The notes under the pieces are model-generated. The model did not search any database and had not been told where the DNA came from. It saw only the letters and a program-made list of their open reading frames with translations. A DNA stretch of 64,000 nt from Bacteroidales bacterium (lineage in GTDB: Bacteria > Bacteroidota > Bacteroidia > Bacteroidales > UBA4417), in NCBI GenBank assembly GCA_016707785.1, contig JADJGZ010000022.1, positions 1-64,000 on the forward strand, written 5' to 3'. The translations under genes and the position numbers were made by a program. Shown one piece after another: positions 36,726-45,932 of the stretch. Each line of letters starts with the position of its first letter. The stretch's first letter is position 1.

Positions 36726-37859
36726 ATGATCGAACTGATAGAAAAAAAGGTCACTTCCGATACCATTGCGACTGATGAATACCTGGTTAATATGGGTCCA
36801 CAACACCCGTCAACTCACGGTGTTCTGCGTTTGCTGGTCAAACTGGAAGGTGAAATAGTACATAATGTACAACCTCACATCGGCTATATCCATTCCGGTA
36901 TCGAAAAAATGACAGAATCCCTGTCATATACTCAGATTCCTCATCTCACCGACCGTATGGACTATCTCTCAGCCCATATGAATAATGAAGCGGTATCACT
37001 TTGTGTTGAAAATGCTTTACAGGTTGAGATTCCTGATCGTGTTAAATATATCAGGACTATCATGGCCGAGTTGCAACGTATTGCTTCTCACCAGCTATGG
37101 TGGTGTGCCACCGGGATGGACCTTGGTGCACTAACAACCTTTTTCTATGGATTGCGCGACAGGGAAGATATTCTTGACATTTTTGAAGAAACCTGTGGTG
37201 CAAGGCTTACCGTTAATTATAGCCTTCCGGGTGGTTTGATGTTCGATATTCACCCAAATTTCCAGAGGAAAGTAAAAGAGTTTATCAAGAAATTCAAAAA
37301 GAAACTACCTGAATATGATCAGTTGCTCACCGGGAATGTGATTTTCCAGGAACGCAGCAAAGGTGTGGGAATCCTGAGTAAGGAAGATGCCATCGCTTTT
37401 GGTGTAACAGGACCTACCGGCAGGGCATCAGGATTCAGTTGCGATGTCAGGAAGCACCATCCATATAGTGCCTATCCTCTGGTTAAATTCAATGAAGCAC
37501 TGGGAACCGAAGGAGATACTTTCAGGCGTTACCAGCTGAGGATCGCTGAAATGTGGGAATCGATGGCCATTATTGAACAACTGATTGATAACATCCCTGA
37601 AGGTGATTATTCAGCTAAAATGAAAGGGGTGATCAAACTTCCTGAAGGCGAATACTACCAGCGGGTTGAATCAGCCAGGGGTGAATTTGGAGTCTTTATC
37701 GTTAGTGATGGAAAGAAAAATCCTTACCGGGTTAAATTCCGCTCACCTGGATTTTCAAACCTGTTCACTATCAATCACATAGCTAAAGGTTGGAAAATCG
37801 CCGACCTGGTTGCCATCATGGCTACCTTCGACCTGGTAATCCCGGATATCGACCGATGA
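36726..37859 (+). CDS. nuoD: NADH-quinone oxidoreductase subunit D (49 kDa)
   Basis: 377 residues. The conserved N-terminal MGPQHPSTHGVLRL, GYIHSGIEKMTES, RTIMAELQRIASHQLW and C-terminal DLVIPDIDR identify it. It forms the quinone pocket with NuoB. Coupled closely to nuoC. Confidence 0.97.
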   Translation: MIELIEKKVTSDTIATDEYLVNMGPQHPSTHGVLRLLVKLEGEIVHNVQPHIGYIHSGIEKMTESLSYTQIPHLTDRMDYLSAHMNNEAVSLCVENALQVEIPDRVKYIRTIMAELQRIASHQLWWCATGMDLGALTTFFYGLRDREDILDIFEETCGARLTVNYSLPGGLMFDIHPNFQRKVKEFIKKFKKKLPEYDQLLTGNVIFQERSKGVGILSKEDAIAFGVTGPTGRASGFSCDVRKHHPYSAYPLVKFNEALGTEGDTFRRYQLRIAEMWESMAIIEQLIDNIPEGDYSAKMKGVIKLPEGEYYQRVESARGEFGVFIVSDGKKNPYRVKFRSPGFSNLFTINHIAKGWKIADLVAIMATFDLVIPDIDR

Positions 37860-37910
37860 GTTTTGAATGAGAAGTCCTAATTGCAAGTAAAACGATAAAC
37901 CCATTATAGA

Positions 37911-38999
37911 ATGGAATTCGAAAAATACGATTTTACACCCATCACCCAATCCATTCATCAGGCTTTGCTGGAGAGCACTACTCCCCTGCTTACTTTAATC
38001 ATTGAATGGACAATCATTGGGGTTCTTTATCTCCTGTTTGTAGCTGTCTTCGGACTTTTCCTCGTTTATGCCGAGCGTAAGGTTTGTGCAGCTTTTCAAC
38101 AAAGGCTTGGCCCTATGAGGGTTGGTCCATGGGGTTTACTGCAAACCATTGCCGACTTCATTAAATTGTTAATGAAGGAATTAATACAACCCAAGAGTGT
38201 TGATTCCTTTTTATACAACCTGGCACCATTTGTAGTAATTATAGTGCCATTTCTCACCATTTCTGTAATTCCATTTGCCCCCGGCTTACAAGCCCTGGAT
38301 TTCGATATCGGGATTTTCTTTGTTACTGCAGTTTCTTCAGTGGGAGTAATCGGTGTATTATTAGCAGGTTGGGCCAGTAATAACAAATACTCCCTGATCG
38401 GGGGTATGCGTTCGGGAGCCCAGATCGTCAGTTATGAGTTATCAGTAGGTCTTTCATTGATCACAATGGTAATTTTGGCCGGTACAATGCAGATTTCAGA
38501 AATTGTCCTCCTGCAAAGGGAAGGCTGGTTTCTTTTCAAAGGACATATTCCTGCTGTAATTGCCTTTCTGGTATTTATCGTGGCTGGTACTGCAGAAACC
38601 AATCGTGGTCCTTTTGACCTTGCCGAAGCAGAATCGGAGCTTACCGCAGGATTCCATACAGAATATTCAGGGATAAAATTTGCCTTCTTCTTCCTGGCAG
38701 AATACATCAACTTGTTCATCGTTTCAGCCATGGCAGTAATAGTATTCCTGGGTGGATGGATGCCTTTCCATATTGGCGGCTGGGATGGATTCAATGCCAT
38801 CATGGACTTCATTCCCGGATTGGTTTGGTTCTTCATGAAAGTATTGGGTATTATCTTCCTCATTATGTGGTTCAAATGGACTTTCCCAAGGCTCAGGGTC
38901 GACCAGATCCTTACCCTGGAGTGGAAATACCTGCTTCCAATCAACCTGTTCAACATACTCTTAATGGCTTTCCTGGTCCTGATGGGTTGGCATTGGTAA
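37911..38999 (+). CDS. nuoH: NADH-quinone oxidoreductase subunit H
   Basis: 362 residues, about eight or nine membrane helices. YAERKVCAAFQQRLGPMRVGPWGLLQ, AETNRGPFDLAEAESELTAGFHTEY and the C-terminal FKWTFPRLRVDQIL are diagnostic. It lines the quinone channel and links the peripheral and membrane arms. Confidence 0.97.
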   Translation: MEFEKYDFTPITQSIHQALLESTTPLLTLIIEWTIIGVLYLLFVAVFGLFLVYAERKVCAAFQQRLGPMRVGPWGLLQTIADFIKLLMKELIQPKSVDSFLYNLAPFVVIIVPFLTISVIPFAPGLQALDFDIGIFFVTAVSSVGVIGVLLAGWASNNKYSLIGGMRSGAQIVSYELSVGLSLITMVILAGTMQISEIVLLQREGWFLFKGHIPAVIAFLVFIVAGTAETNRGPFDLAEAESELTAGFHTEYSGIKFAFFFLAEYINLFIVSAMAVIVFLGGWMPFHIGGWDGFNAIMDFIPGLVWFFMKVLGIIFLIMWFKWTFPRLRVDQILTLEWKYLLPINLFNILLMAFLVLMGWHW

Positions 39000-39031
39000 G
39001 ATAATCTACAAAGTAAATAGACTGAAAAGAG

Positions 39032-39514
39032 ATGAAATCATTCCTCAACTATATATCAGAAATATTCAAGGGAGTATGGACCTTACTCATTGGGATGAAG
39101 GTCACGGCAAAATACTTCTTCACTCCCTGGAAACATGTTACCCAGCAATATCCTGAAAACAGGGAGAAGCTGTTTATTGCCGAACGTTTTCGGGGTGAGG
39201 TAGTGATGCCCCACAATGAAAACAATGAGCATGCATGCACAGGCTGTGGGATTTGTGAATTGAATTGCCCGAATGGCTCTATTGAAATCATCACTAAATC
39301 GATCCTTACTGAAGAAGGCAAGAAGAAAAGAATCATCGACCAGCATATTTATCACCTGGGGATGTGCACATTCTGCAATTTATGCGTAAAAACCTGTCCT
39401 TCAGATGCAATTGTGATGGCTCAGACCTTCGAACACGCCTATTGGGATCGCACTCAACTCACCAAAGTATTGAATAAACCCGGTTCAAAGATTATGGCCG
39501 GAGTGAAGGAATAA
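39032..39514 (+). CDS. nuoI: NADH-quinone oxidoreductase subunit I (2x 4Fe-4S)
   Basis: 160 residues. Two ferredoxin motifs: ACTGCGICELNCPNGSI and MCTFCNLCVKTCPSDAI, which bind clusters N6a and N6b. It carries electrons toward NuoB. Because nuoEFG are missing, this subunit may be the docking point for the unknown electron donor. Confidence 0.96.
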   Translation: MKSFLNYISEIFKGVWTLLIGMKVTAKYFFTPWKHVTQQYPENREKLFIAERFRGEVVMPHNENNEHACTGCGICELNCPNGSIEIITKSILTEEGKKKRIIDQHIYHLGMCTFCNLCVKTCPSDAIVMAQTFEHAYWDRTQLTKVLNKPGSKIMAGVKE

Positions 39515-39544
39515 AACAATTAGGAAACTTATAAGAAAAGAACC

Positions 39545-40063
39545 ATGAATAGCGAGATCATGTTTTATATATTGGCCGGAATGATCCTCATCTTCTCCGT
39601 GATGACGGTTACCAGCCGCAGGATCCTCCGGGCTGCTGTCTACCTGTTATTTGTGCTCATCAGTACCGCAGGATTGTATTTCATGCTCAGTTACAGCTTC
39701 CTTGCCGCAGTGCAGCTAACGGTTTATGCCGGTGGTATCGTAGTACTTATTATATTCTCCATCCTGCTAACCAGCCATATCAGTGAAAGAGCTGTTGTTG
39801 CTGACATAAAACAGACCTTGTTATCTGCCCTTGCAGCTGTTGCAGGAGCAGTGCTTACCCTAATGACCATTCTCAGGTTTACTTTTGTTCCCACTACCCA
39901 ACCTGCTACCGGAACTTCAGTAAAAGATATTGGTACAGCCCTGATCTCTTATGGAGAAAACGGTTATGCCCTTCCATTTGAAGTGATCTCTATACTCCTT
40001 CTGGCTGCAATGATCGGAGCCATTATTGTTGCCCGTAAAGAGAAATTAAAAGGAGAAAACTAG
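39545..40063 (+). CDS. nuoJ: NADH-quinone oxidoreductase subunit J
   Basis: 172 residues with five membrane helices. SYSFLAAVQLTVYAGGIVVLIIFSILLTS and the C-terminal EVISILLLAAMIGAIIVARKEK are family hallmarks. It is a membrane-arm subunit, in order within the operon. Confidence 0.95.
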   Translation: MNSEIMFYILAGMILIFSVMTVTSRRILRAAVYLLFVLISTAGLYFMLSYSFLAAVQLTVYAGGIVVLIIFSILLTSHISERAVVADIKQTLLSALAAVAGAVLTLMTILRFTFVPTTQPATGTSVKDIGTALISYGENGYALPFEVISILLLAAMIGAIIVARKEKLKGEN

Positions 40064-40127
40064 GAATCAGTAATTCCTGGAACAGAAACATAGTTTATCA
40101 CAAAGCGTACCCAAAATATACCACCTA

Positions 40128-40445
40128 ATGACCGGAACCATACCCCTTCAATTTTTCCTGGTAATCAGTACATTGATGTTTTTCATCGGGATTTTCGGGT
40201 TTCTCACCAGGCGAAACCTGATTACCATGTTAATGTCGATAGAGCTAATCCTGAATTCAGTGAATATCAATTTCGTTGCATTCAATAAATACCTCTATCC
40301 TGACCAGCTTGCAGGACATTTCTTCAGTCTTATTGTGATTGCCGTTGCTGCAGCAGAAGCTGCCGTTGCTATCGCCATCATTATCAATATCTACAGGAAT
40401 TTCAGATCGATTGATGTGGATAATGTAGACCAGATGAAGAATTAA
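40128..40445 (+). CDS. nuoK: NADH-quinone oxidoreductase subunit K
   Basis: 105 residues, three membrane helices; homologous to MrpC. The LMSIELILNSVNINFVAF block and AAAEAAVAIAIIINIYR carry the conserved membrane glutamates (in SIEL and AAEAA) of the proton path. Confidence 0.96.
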   Translation: MTGTIPLQFFLVISTLMFFIGIFGFLTRRNLITMLMSIELILNSVNINFVAFNKYLYPDQLAGHFFSLIVIAVAAAEAAVAIAIIINIYRNFRSIDVDNVDQMKN

Positions 40446-40528
40446 TCACAATTGAATCAGCATCAGCTTATTAAGATTGATTACCTGGATAAAAACATTA
40501 GAAATAAGAACTGAATACAATTAAGCTT

Positions 40529-42445
40529 ATGAGTAACTATTCCTATACGATACTAATCCCGCTGGTTCCCCTTGCAGTATTCTTATTTACGGGGCTTGCA
40601 GGGCATAAGATGAAACCGATGGTTTCAGGTTTGATCGGTACTGCGGGGCTTGCCTTTGGTGCTATTCTTTCCTATGTTACTGCCATTAGTTATTTCTGGA
40701 CCGGGCATGCTGAAGGAACCGCCTATACTTCAATCAAGGCATTCGAGATCTCCTGGCTGAATCTGACGGATGCATTAACCATCAAACTGGGAGCTCTGAT
40801 TGATCCTATTTCAGTTATGATGCTTGTGGTTGTCACTACAGTTTCTTTGATGGTGCATATCTACAGCCTTGGATATATGAAGGGAGAACGGGGATTTCAC
40901 AGGTTCTTTGCATTCTTGTCTCTTTTCAGCTTTTCGATGCTGGGCCTTGTGCTGGCAACCAATATTTTCCAGATGTACATCTTCTGGGAGCTTGTTGGGG
41001 TTTCATCCTTCCTGCTCATTGGTTTTTATTATGAGAAACCCAGTGCTGTTGCTGCCTCCAAGAAGGCTTTCATCGTCACCCGGTTTGCTGACCTGGGATT
41101 CCTGATCGGTATCCTGATGCTTTCATTCAATACCAATACTTTTGATTTCCAGACCCTGGTGAATCCAACCGGTCCTGCCATCTCACAAGGTGGTGGTGCT
41201 GCTTTCATGGGATTATCTGTATTAAGCTGGTCGTTGATATTCATCTTTATGGGAGGTGCCGGGAAGTCGGCTATGTTTCCGCTGCACATCTGGTTGCCGG
41301 ATGCAATGGAAGGCCCCACTCCTGTTTCAGCATTAATCCATGCCGCTACAATGGTTGTTGCAGGGGTTTACCTGGTAGCAAGGCTTTTCCCTGTATATGC
41401 ACTTGGAGCGCCGGATGCACTAACGGTTGTAGCCTGGGTGGGTGGAATATCTTCACTGTTTGCGGCAATTATAGCTTGTACCCAGACTGATATAAAGCGT
41501 GTACTGGCGTATTCAACCATGTCGCAGATCGGCTATATGATGCTTGCCCTCGGGGTTTCCGGTTTCGGCGGGCATGATGGACTAGGCTTTATGGCTTCAA
41601 ATTTTCACCTGTTTACCCATGCCATGTTCAAAGCCCTCCTCTTCCTGGGTGCCGGGGCAGTGATCCATGCTGTGCATTCAAATGATATGAGCGGAATGGG
41701 TAACTTGCGTAAATACCTGCCTATAACACATATCACCTTCCTGATAGCTTGTATAACCATTGCAGGGATACCGCCATTCTCAGGATTTTTCAGCAAAGAT
41801 GAAATACTGGTTGCTGCCTACCATCATAACAAAATATTGTTCTTCATTGAATATGCAGTTGCCGGGCTCACCGCATTCTATATGTTCAGGCTTTATTACA
41901 GCATTTTCTGGGGCAAGGAAACACATTATCATCACACCCCTCATGAAGCGCCCTATGTAATGACAATCCCTTTGATGATACTTGCTTTTGGTGCTGTAAC
42001 CACCGGATTTCTTCCTTTCCATGACCTGGTAACTTCCGATGGTTTGCCTCTTGATCTGCATACCGAATGGGGAATTGCAATTCCTTCCATTTTGATCGCT
42101 GTTTTAGGAATTGCAATTGCAACAATAATGTACAGAAAAGTAAACGGGATGCCGGAAAAAATGGCTGGAATCTTCGGTTATTTTTACAAATGGGCCTACA
42201 GGAAGTTCTACATCGATGAAGTCTATCTGTTCGTTACAAAAAAGATCATCTTCAATTATATTTCCCGTCCGATAGCATGGTTCGACAGGCATGTAGTGGA
42301 TGGAACCATGAATGGAATTGCCGGTATTACCCAGTTTGCCTCTGTCAGCATCAAGGGACTCCAATCAGGAAGGGTGCAACAATATGCCTTTGTATTTATC
42401 TCTGGTGCCATAGCCCTTGTTATCATCTTCGTGTATCTCTGGTAA
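40529..42445 (+). CDS. nuoL: NADH-quinone oxidoreductase subunit L (antiporter-like)
   Basis: 638 residues, many membrane helices. YMKGERGFHRFFAFLSLFSFSMLGLVLATN, FWELVGVSSFLLIGFYY, GKSAMFPLHIWLPDAMEGPTPVSALIHAATMV and TDIKRVLAYSTMSQIGYM define it. It pumps protons at the far end of the membrane arm and has the long C-terminal lateral helix region. Confidence 0.97.
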   Translation: MSNYSYTILIPLVPLAVFLFTGLAGHKMKPMVSGLIGTAGLAFGAILSYVTAISYFWTGHAEGTAYTSIKAFEISWLNLTDALTIKLGALIDPISVMMLVVVTTVSLMVHIYSLGYMKGERGFHRFFAFLSLFSFSMLGLVLATNIFQMYIFWELVGVSSFLLIGFYYEKPSAVAASKKAFIVTRFADLGFLIGILMLSFNTNTFDFQTLVNPTGPAISQGGGAAFMGLSVLSWSLIFIFMGGAGKSAMFPLHIWLPDAMEGPTPVSALIHAATMVVAGVYLVARLFPVYALGAPDALTVVAWVGGISSLFAAIIACTQTDIKRVLAYSTMSQIGYMMLALGVSGFGGHDGLGFMASNFHLFTHAMFKALLFLGAGAVIHAVHSNDMSGMGNLRKYLPITHITFLIACITIAGIPPFSGFFSKDEILVAAYHHNKILFFIEYAVAGLTAFYMFRLYYSIFWGKETHYHHTPHEAPYVMTIPLMILAFGAVTTGFLPFHDLVTSDGLPLDLHTEWGIAIPSILIAVLGIAIATIMYRKVNGMPEKMAGIFGYFYKWAYRKFYIDEVYLFVTKKIIFNYISRPIAWFDRHVVDGTMNGIAGITQFASVSIKGLQSGRVQQYAFVFISGAIALVIIFVYLW

Positions 42446-42460
42446 TAAAAAACAAAATCA

Positions 42461-43975
42461 ATGAATATATTAAGCCTTTTTGTACTGATCCCCATCCTCA
42501 CTATTATTGCTATCGTATTCACTAAGAATATGAAGCAAACACGCCTGGTAAGCGCGATAGGTATGGGAATACAGCTCATCCTCTCAGGTATACTCATCTA
42601 CATGTACCTTGCCGAAAGAAATGCCGGCAATACGGCTGACATGCTTTTCATGTATGATGCCCTTTGGTTTCCCACCCTGAATATTCATTATACCATCGGG
42701 GTCGACGGGATTTCTGTCGCAATGATAGCATTGACTTCTATTGTGGTATTTGCCGGGGTATTTGCATCCTGGATGGTAGAATACCTTTCAAGGGAGTTCT
42801 TCATCTCATTGATCCTACTGGCATCAGGGGTATTTGGTTTCTTTATTTCCCTGGACCTATTTACTATGTTCCTGTTTTATGAGGTGGCTGTAATCCCGAT
42901 GTACCTGCTTATTGGTATCTGGGGGTCAGGTCCAAAGGAGTACTCAGCTATGAAGCTGACCATTATGCTGATGGCAGGTTCTGCACTTATCATGGTAGGC
43001 CTCCTGGGGATATATTTCAACTCAGCACCTGATGGTGGTCCACTCACCTGGAACCTGCTTGATATTTCGGCCATTACCATTCCTATTGAAATGCAGCGCT
43101 TCCTCTTTCCTTTTACTTTCATAGGATTCGGAATACTTGGAGCACTTTTTCCTTTTCATACCTGGTCACCTGATGGTCATGCCTCTGCCCCTACCGCTGT
43201 TTCTATGCTCCATGCAGGCGTATTAATGAAACTGGGAGGTTACGGTGCTTTCAGGGTTGCTATGTTCCTGATGCCAGAAGCAGCCAGGGAACAAGCCTGG
43301 ATATTTATCATTTTAACCTCCATCAGTGTAGTTTATGGTGCTTTTGGTGCCATATGGCAAAAAGACCTGAAATATATCAATGCCTATTCCTCAGTGAGCC
43401 ATTGCGGACTCGTTCTGTTTGCTGTGTTAATGATGAATGAAACCGCGATGAATGGAGCCATCATACAGATGATTTCCCATGGTTTGATGACAGCCCTCTT
43501 CTTCGCCCTGATCGGGATGATCTATGGCCGTACCCATACCAGGATGATTAATGAGATGGGTGGATTGATGAAGATTATTCCTTTCCTCGGAGTTGCATGG
43601 GTGATTGGTGGACTTGCCTCACTCGGTTTACCCGGATTAAGTGGATTCGTAGCAGAAATGACAGTTTTCATCGGAGCCTTCCAACACACTGACACCTTCC
43701 ACCGTGTTGTGACCATCCTGGCTACTTCATCTATCGTTGTAACAGCGGTCTACATCCTCAGGGTTGTGGGAATGATCCTTTTCGGACCAGTGGTAGATGA
43801 GCACCATCTCCACCTCACGGATGCAAAATGGTATGAAAGACTTTCAACAGTTACTCTTATTGTTTCCATTGCAGCTATTGGACTAGCACCTCTCTGGTTA
43901 TCAGATATGATCGGATACAGCCTGGCTCCGATGGTTGAAAAGCTTACAGGACTTCCTTTCGCCAGCTTGTTTTAG
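42461..43975 (+). CDS. nuoM: NADH-quinone oxidoreductase subunit M (antiporter-like)
   Basis: 504 residues. YTIGVDGISVAMIALTSIVV, FYEVAVIPMYLLIGIWG, FPFHTWSPDGHASAPTAVSMLHAGVLMKLGGYG and KDLKYINAYSSVSHCG are diagnostic proton-channel motifs. It starts 15 bases after nuoL. Confidence 0.97.
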   Translation: MNILSLFVLIPILTIIAIVFTKNMKQTRLVSAIGMGIQLILSGILIYMYLAERNAGNTADMLFMYDALWFPTLNIHYTIGVDGISVAMIALTSIVVFAGVFASWMVEYLSREFFISLILLASGVFGFFISLDLFTMFLFYEVAVIPMYLLIGIWGSGPKEYSAMKLTIMLMAGSALIMVGLLGIYFNSAPDGGPLTWNLLDISAITIPIEMQRFLFPFTFIGFGILGALFPFHTWSPDGHASAPTAVSMLHAGVLMKLGGYGAFRVAMFLMPEAAREQAWIFIILTSISVVYGAFGAIWQKDLKYINAYSSVSHCGLVLFAVLMMNETAMNGAIIQMISHGLMTALFFALIGMIYGRTHTRMINEMGGLMKIIPFLGVAWVIGGLASLGLPGLSGFVAEMTVFIGAFQHTDTFHRVVTILATSSIVVTAVYILRVVGMILFGPVVDEHHLHLTDAKWYERLSTVTLIVSIAAIGLAPLWLSDMIGYSLAPMVEKLTGLPFASLF

Positions 43976-44031
43976 GCTGACCGGGATGTTAATTAAATGA
44001 ATGAAATAAGGATTCAAAACCAATACAACCT

Positions 44032-45459
44032 ATGAGTTTTACGGATTTTTTAACAATGAGACAGGAAATATTGCTAAGCATACTGGCATTGCTTGTCCTC
44101 ATTATTGACCTTAACCTGAAACCGGGAAAAAAGGAATTTATCATCCCCATTGTAATCACCCTTTTCCTGGCGCATACGGTGGTTGGATTTTTTCCTTCTG
44201 ATAACGGAGTTTTATTCGGTGGTATGTACAGGTCATCAGAACTCACCTCCATGATGAAGAACATCCTCAATGTAGGGGTTCTGATCATATTATTCCAATC
44301 GGTTGCCTGGCTCAAAAAGCCTGATAATAAGGAAAAGATCAGTGAATATTTCATCCTGCTTTTCTCCACCCTGGTTGGAATGTATTTCATGATATCTTCG
44401 GGTGATTTCCTGATGTTTTATCTTGGTCTTGAATTAGCCACCATTCCAATGGCTGCACTGGCTGCTTATACCCATCATCAGACACAATCCGCTGAAGCAG
44501 GGATTAAACTCATTCTTTCTTCTGCCCTTTCATCAGGAATACTATTGTTCGGACTTTCTCTTATCTATGGATCCACAGGATCACTCTATTTTGAAAATGT
44601 TGCACAGCTATATTCCAACAGTCCCATGCAGATACTTGCCTTCATTTTCTTCTTTGCAGGGATGGCATTCAAAATTTCACTGGTTCCTTTCCATTTGTGG
44701 ACTGCCGACGTATATGAAGGATCGCCAATTAATGTGACATCCTATTTCTCAGTGATTTCGAAAGGTGCAGCTTCATTTATCCTGATCATCATCCTTTTTA
44801 CAGTCTTTCACTCCATTGCTTATTTGTGGAGAGATATGGTCTACCTCATTGCAGTACTCACCATGACCATTGGTAACCTATTTGCTATGCGTCAGAAGAA
44901 CATGAAAAGATTCCTGGCATTTTCTTCGATTGCACAAGCAGGTTTCATCCTTTTAGGTATCCTGGGTGGCAATGTTACTGGAATGACCTCAGTAATCTAT
45001 TTTGTACTGGTGTATATATTTTCCAACCTGGGAGCTTTCGGTGTTGTTGCAGCTATATCAGCAAAAACCGGTAAAGAAACAATGGATGATTATGATGGAT
45101 TATATTCAACTAATCCTAAATTGAGCCTATTAATGACCCTCTCGATGTTTTCCCTGGCTGGAATTCCACCGGTTGCCGGTTTCTTCGGGAAGTTCTTCCT
45201 TTTTACAGCAGCAGCATCTGCAGGGTATTACTGGCTCGTTTTAATAGCCGTTCTCAATGCTACGATCTCCTTGTACTATTACCTGCTGGTTGTGAAAGCG
45301 ATGTTCATCAATAAAAATGAGACCCCGATTTCCTACTTTAAGAGTGATTGGGCCACAAGAATCGGTTTACTGGCCTGCGTGGCTGGTATCGCCATTCTAG
45401 GTTTCTGGAGCCAGATTTATGAACTTATTAATACCTGGAGCATAGGGATTAGTTATTAA
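44032..45459 (+). CDS. nuoN: NADH-quinone oxidoreductase subunit N (antiporter-like)
   Basis: 475 residues with about 14 helices. FYLGLELATIPMAALAAY, FKISLVPFHLWTADVYEGSP, KNMKRFLAFSSIAQAGFILLG and SLAGIPPVAGFFGKFFLF identify it. Last of the eleven nuo genes; nuoE, nuoF and nuoG are absent. Confidence 0.96.
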   Translation: MSFTDFLTMRQEILLSILALLVLIIDLNLKPGKKEFIIPIVITLFLAHTVVGFFPSDNGVLFGGMYRSSELTSMMKNILNVGVLIILFQSVAWLKKPDNKEKISEYFILLFSTLVGMYFMISSGDFLMFYLGLELATIPMAALAAYTHHQTQSAEAGIKLILSSALSSGILLFGLSLIYGSTGSLYFENVAQLYSNSPMQILAFIFFFAGMAFKISLVPFHLWTADVYEGSPINVTSYFSVISKGAASFILIIILFTVFHSIAYLWRDMVYLIAVLTMTIGNLFAMRQKNMKRFLAFSSIAQAGFILLGILGGNVTGMTSVIYFVLVYIFSNLGAFGVVAAISAKTGKETMDDYDGLYSTNPKLSLLMTLSMFSLAGIPPVAGFFGKFFLFTAAASAGYYWLVLIAVLNATISLYYYLLVVKAMFINKNETPISYFKSDWATRIGLLACVAGIAILGFWSQIYELINTWSIGISY

Positions 45460-45501
45460 TCACATGATCCGCAATAGGGTAACCAAAAAAATCAGCATAT
45501 C

Positions 45502-45867
45502 ATGCCACTGAAAGCCAAACATATAGTAGAAGAAATTGAAGGTACCCGGTGTACCATCGTTGAGAAAGGTGCAACTGCCGACAGGGCTGCATTCCTGAAG
45601 AAACTGCTGGAATTCAATAAATTCGTGGTCATACAGGCAGAAGAAAAAAAGGAAACTGAAGAAAGTCCCACTTTATTCACCCTTGGGGTAACAGACCTGG
45701 TGTTTAACCCGGTTATTGCTGTTTATGAAATGGCTTTAAAAACACCAGAAGGCCAGAAAGTATCTCCAGCTTATTGGGATCAAAAAAGCCAGGACTCAGT
45801 AGATCAGTATTGGCTTAAAAAAGACGAAATGAAACCAGGTGGATCTGCTTGGTATTATAAAGAATAG
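45502..45867 (+). CDS. Small conserved-looking protein at the end of the nuo operon
   Basis: 121 residues, soluble, no signal peptide and no motif I recognise. It starts 42 bases after nuoN on the same strand and is followed at once by a strong terminator, so it is very likely cotranscribed with nuo. The segment VTDLVFNPVIAVYEMALKTPEGQKVSPAYWDQK suggests a compact folded domain. It could be an accessory factor of the 11-subunit complex or an unrelated passenger. Confidence 0.75.
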   Translation: MPLKAKHIVEEIEGTRCTIVEKGATADRAAFLKKLLEFNKFVVIQAEEKKETEESPTLFTLGVTDLVFNPVIAVYEMALKTPEGQKVSPAYWDQKSQDSVDQYWLKKDEMKPGGSAWYYKE

Positions 45868-45891
45868 ATTTCCAACCACTTTCAAACAATC

Positions 45892-45928
45892 AAAAAAGCA
45901 ACCGGATTTTCTCCGGTTGCTTTTTTTT
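45892..45928. terminator. Strong intrinsic terminator after the nuo operon
   Basis: AGCAACCGGA (45897-45906) pairs perfectly with TCCGGTTGCT (45912-45921) around a TTTTC loop. Eight T follow on the plus strand and a run of A precedes, so it serves both the nuo operon and the convergent DUF4914 gene. Confidence 0.93.
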
Positions 45929-45932
45929 GGAT

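Noticed and set aside
38432..38956. Long open frame antisense to nuoH (174 codons)
   Set aside because: It lies fully inside a conserved membrane protein gene on the opposite strand, is rich in basic and Met/Pro residues as expected of an antisense shadow, and has no motif.
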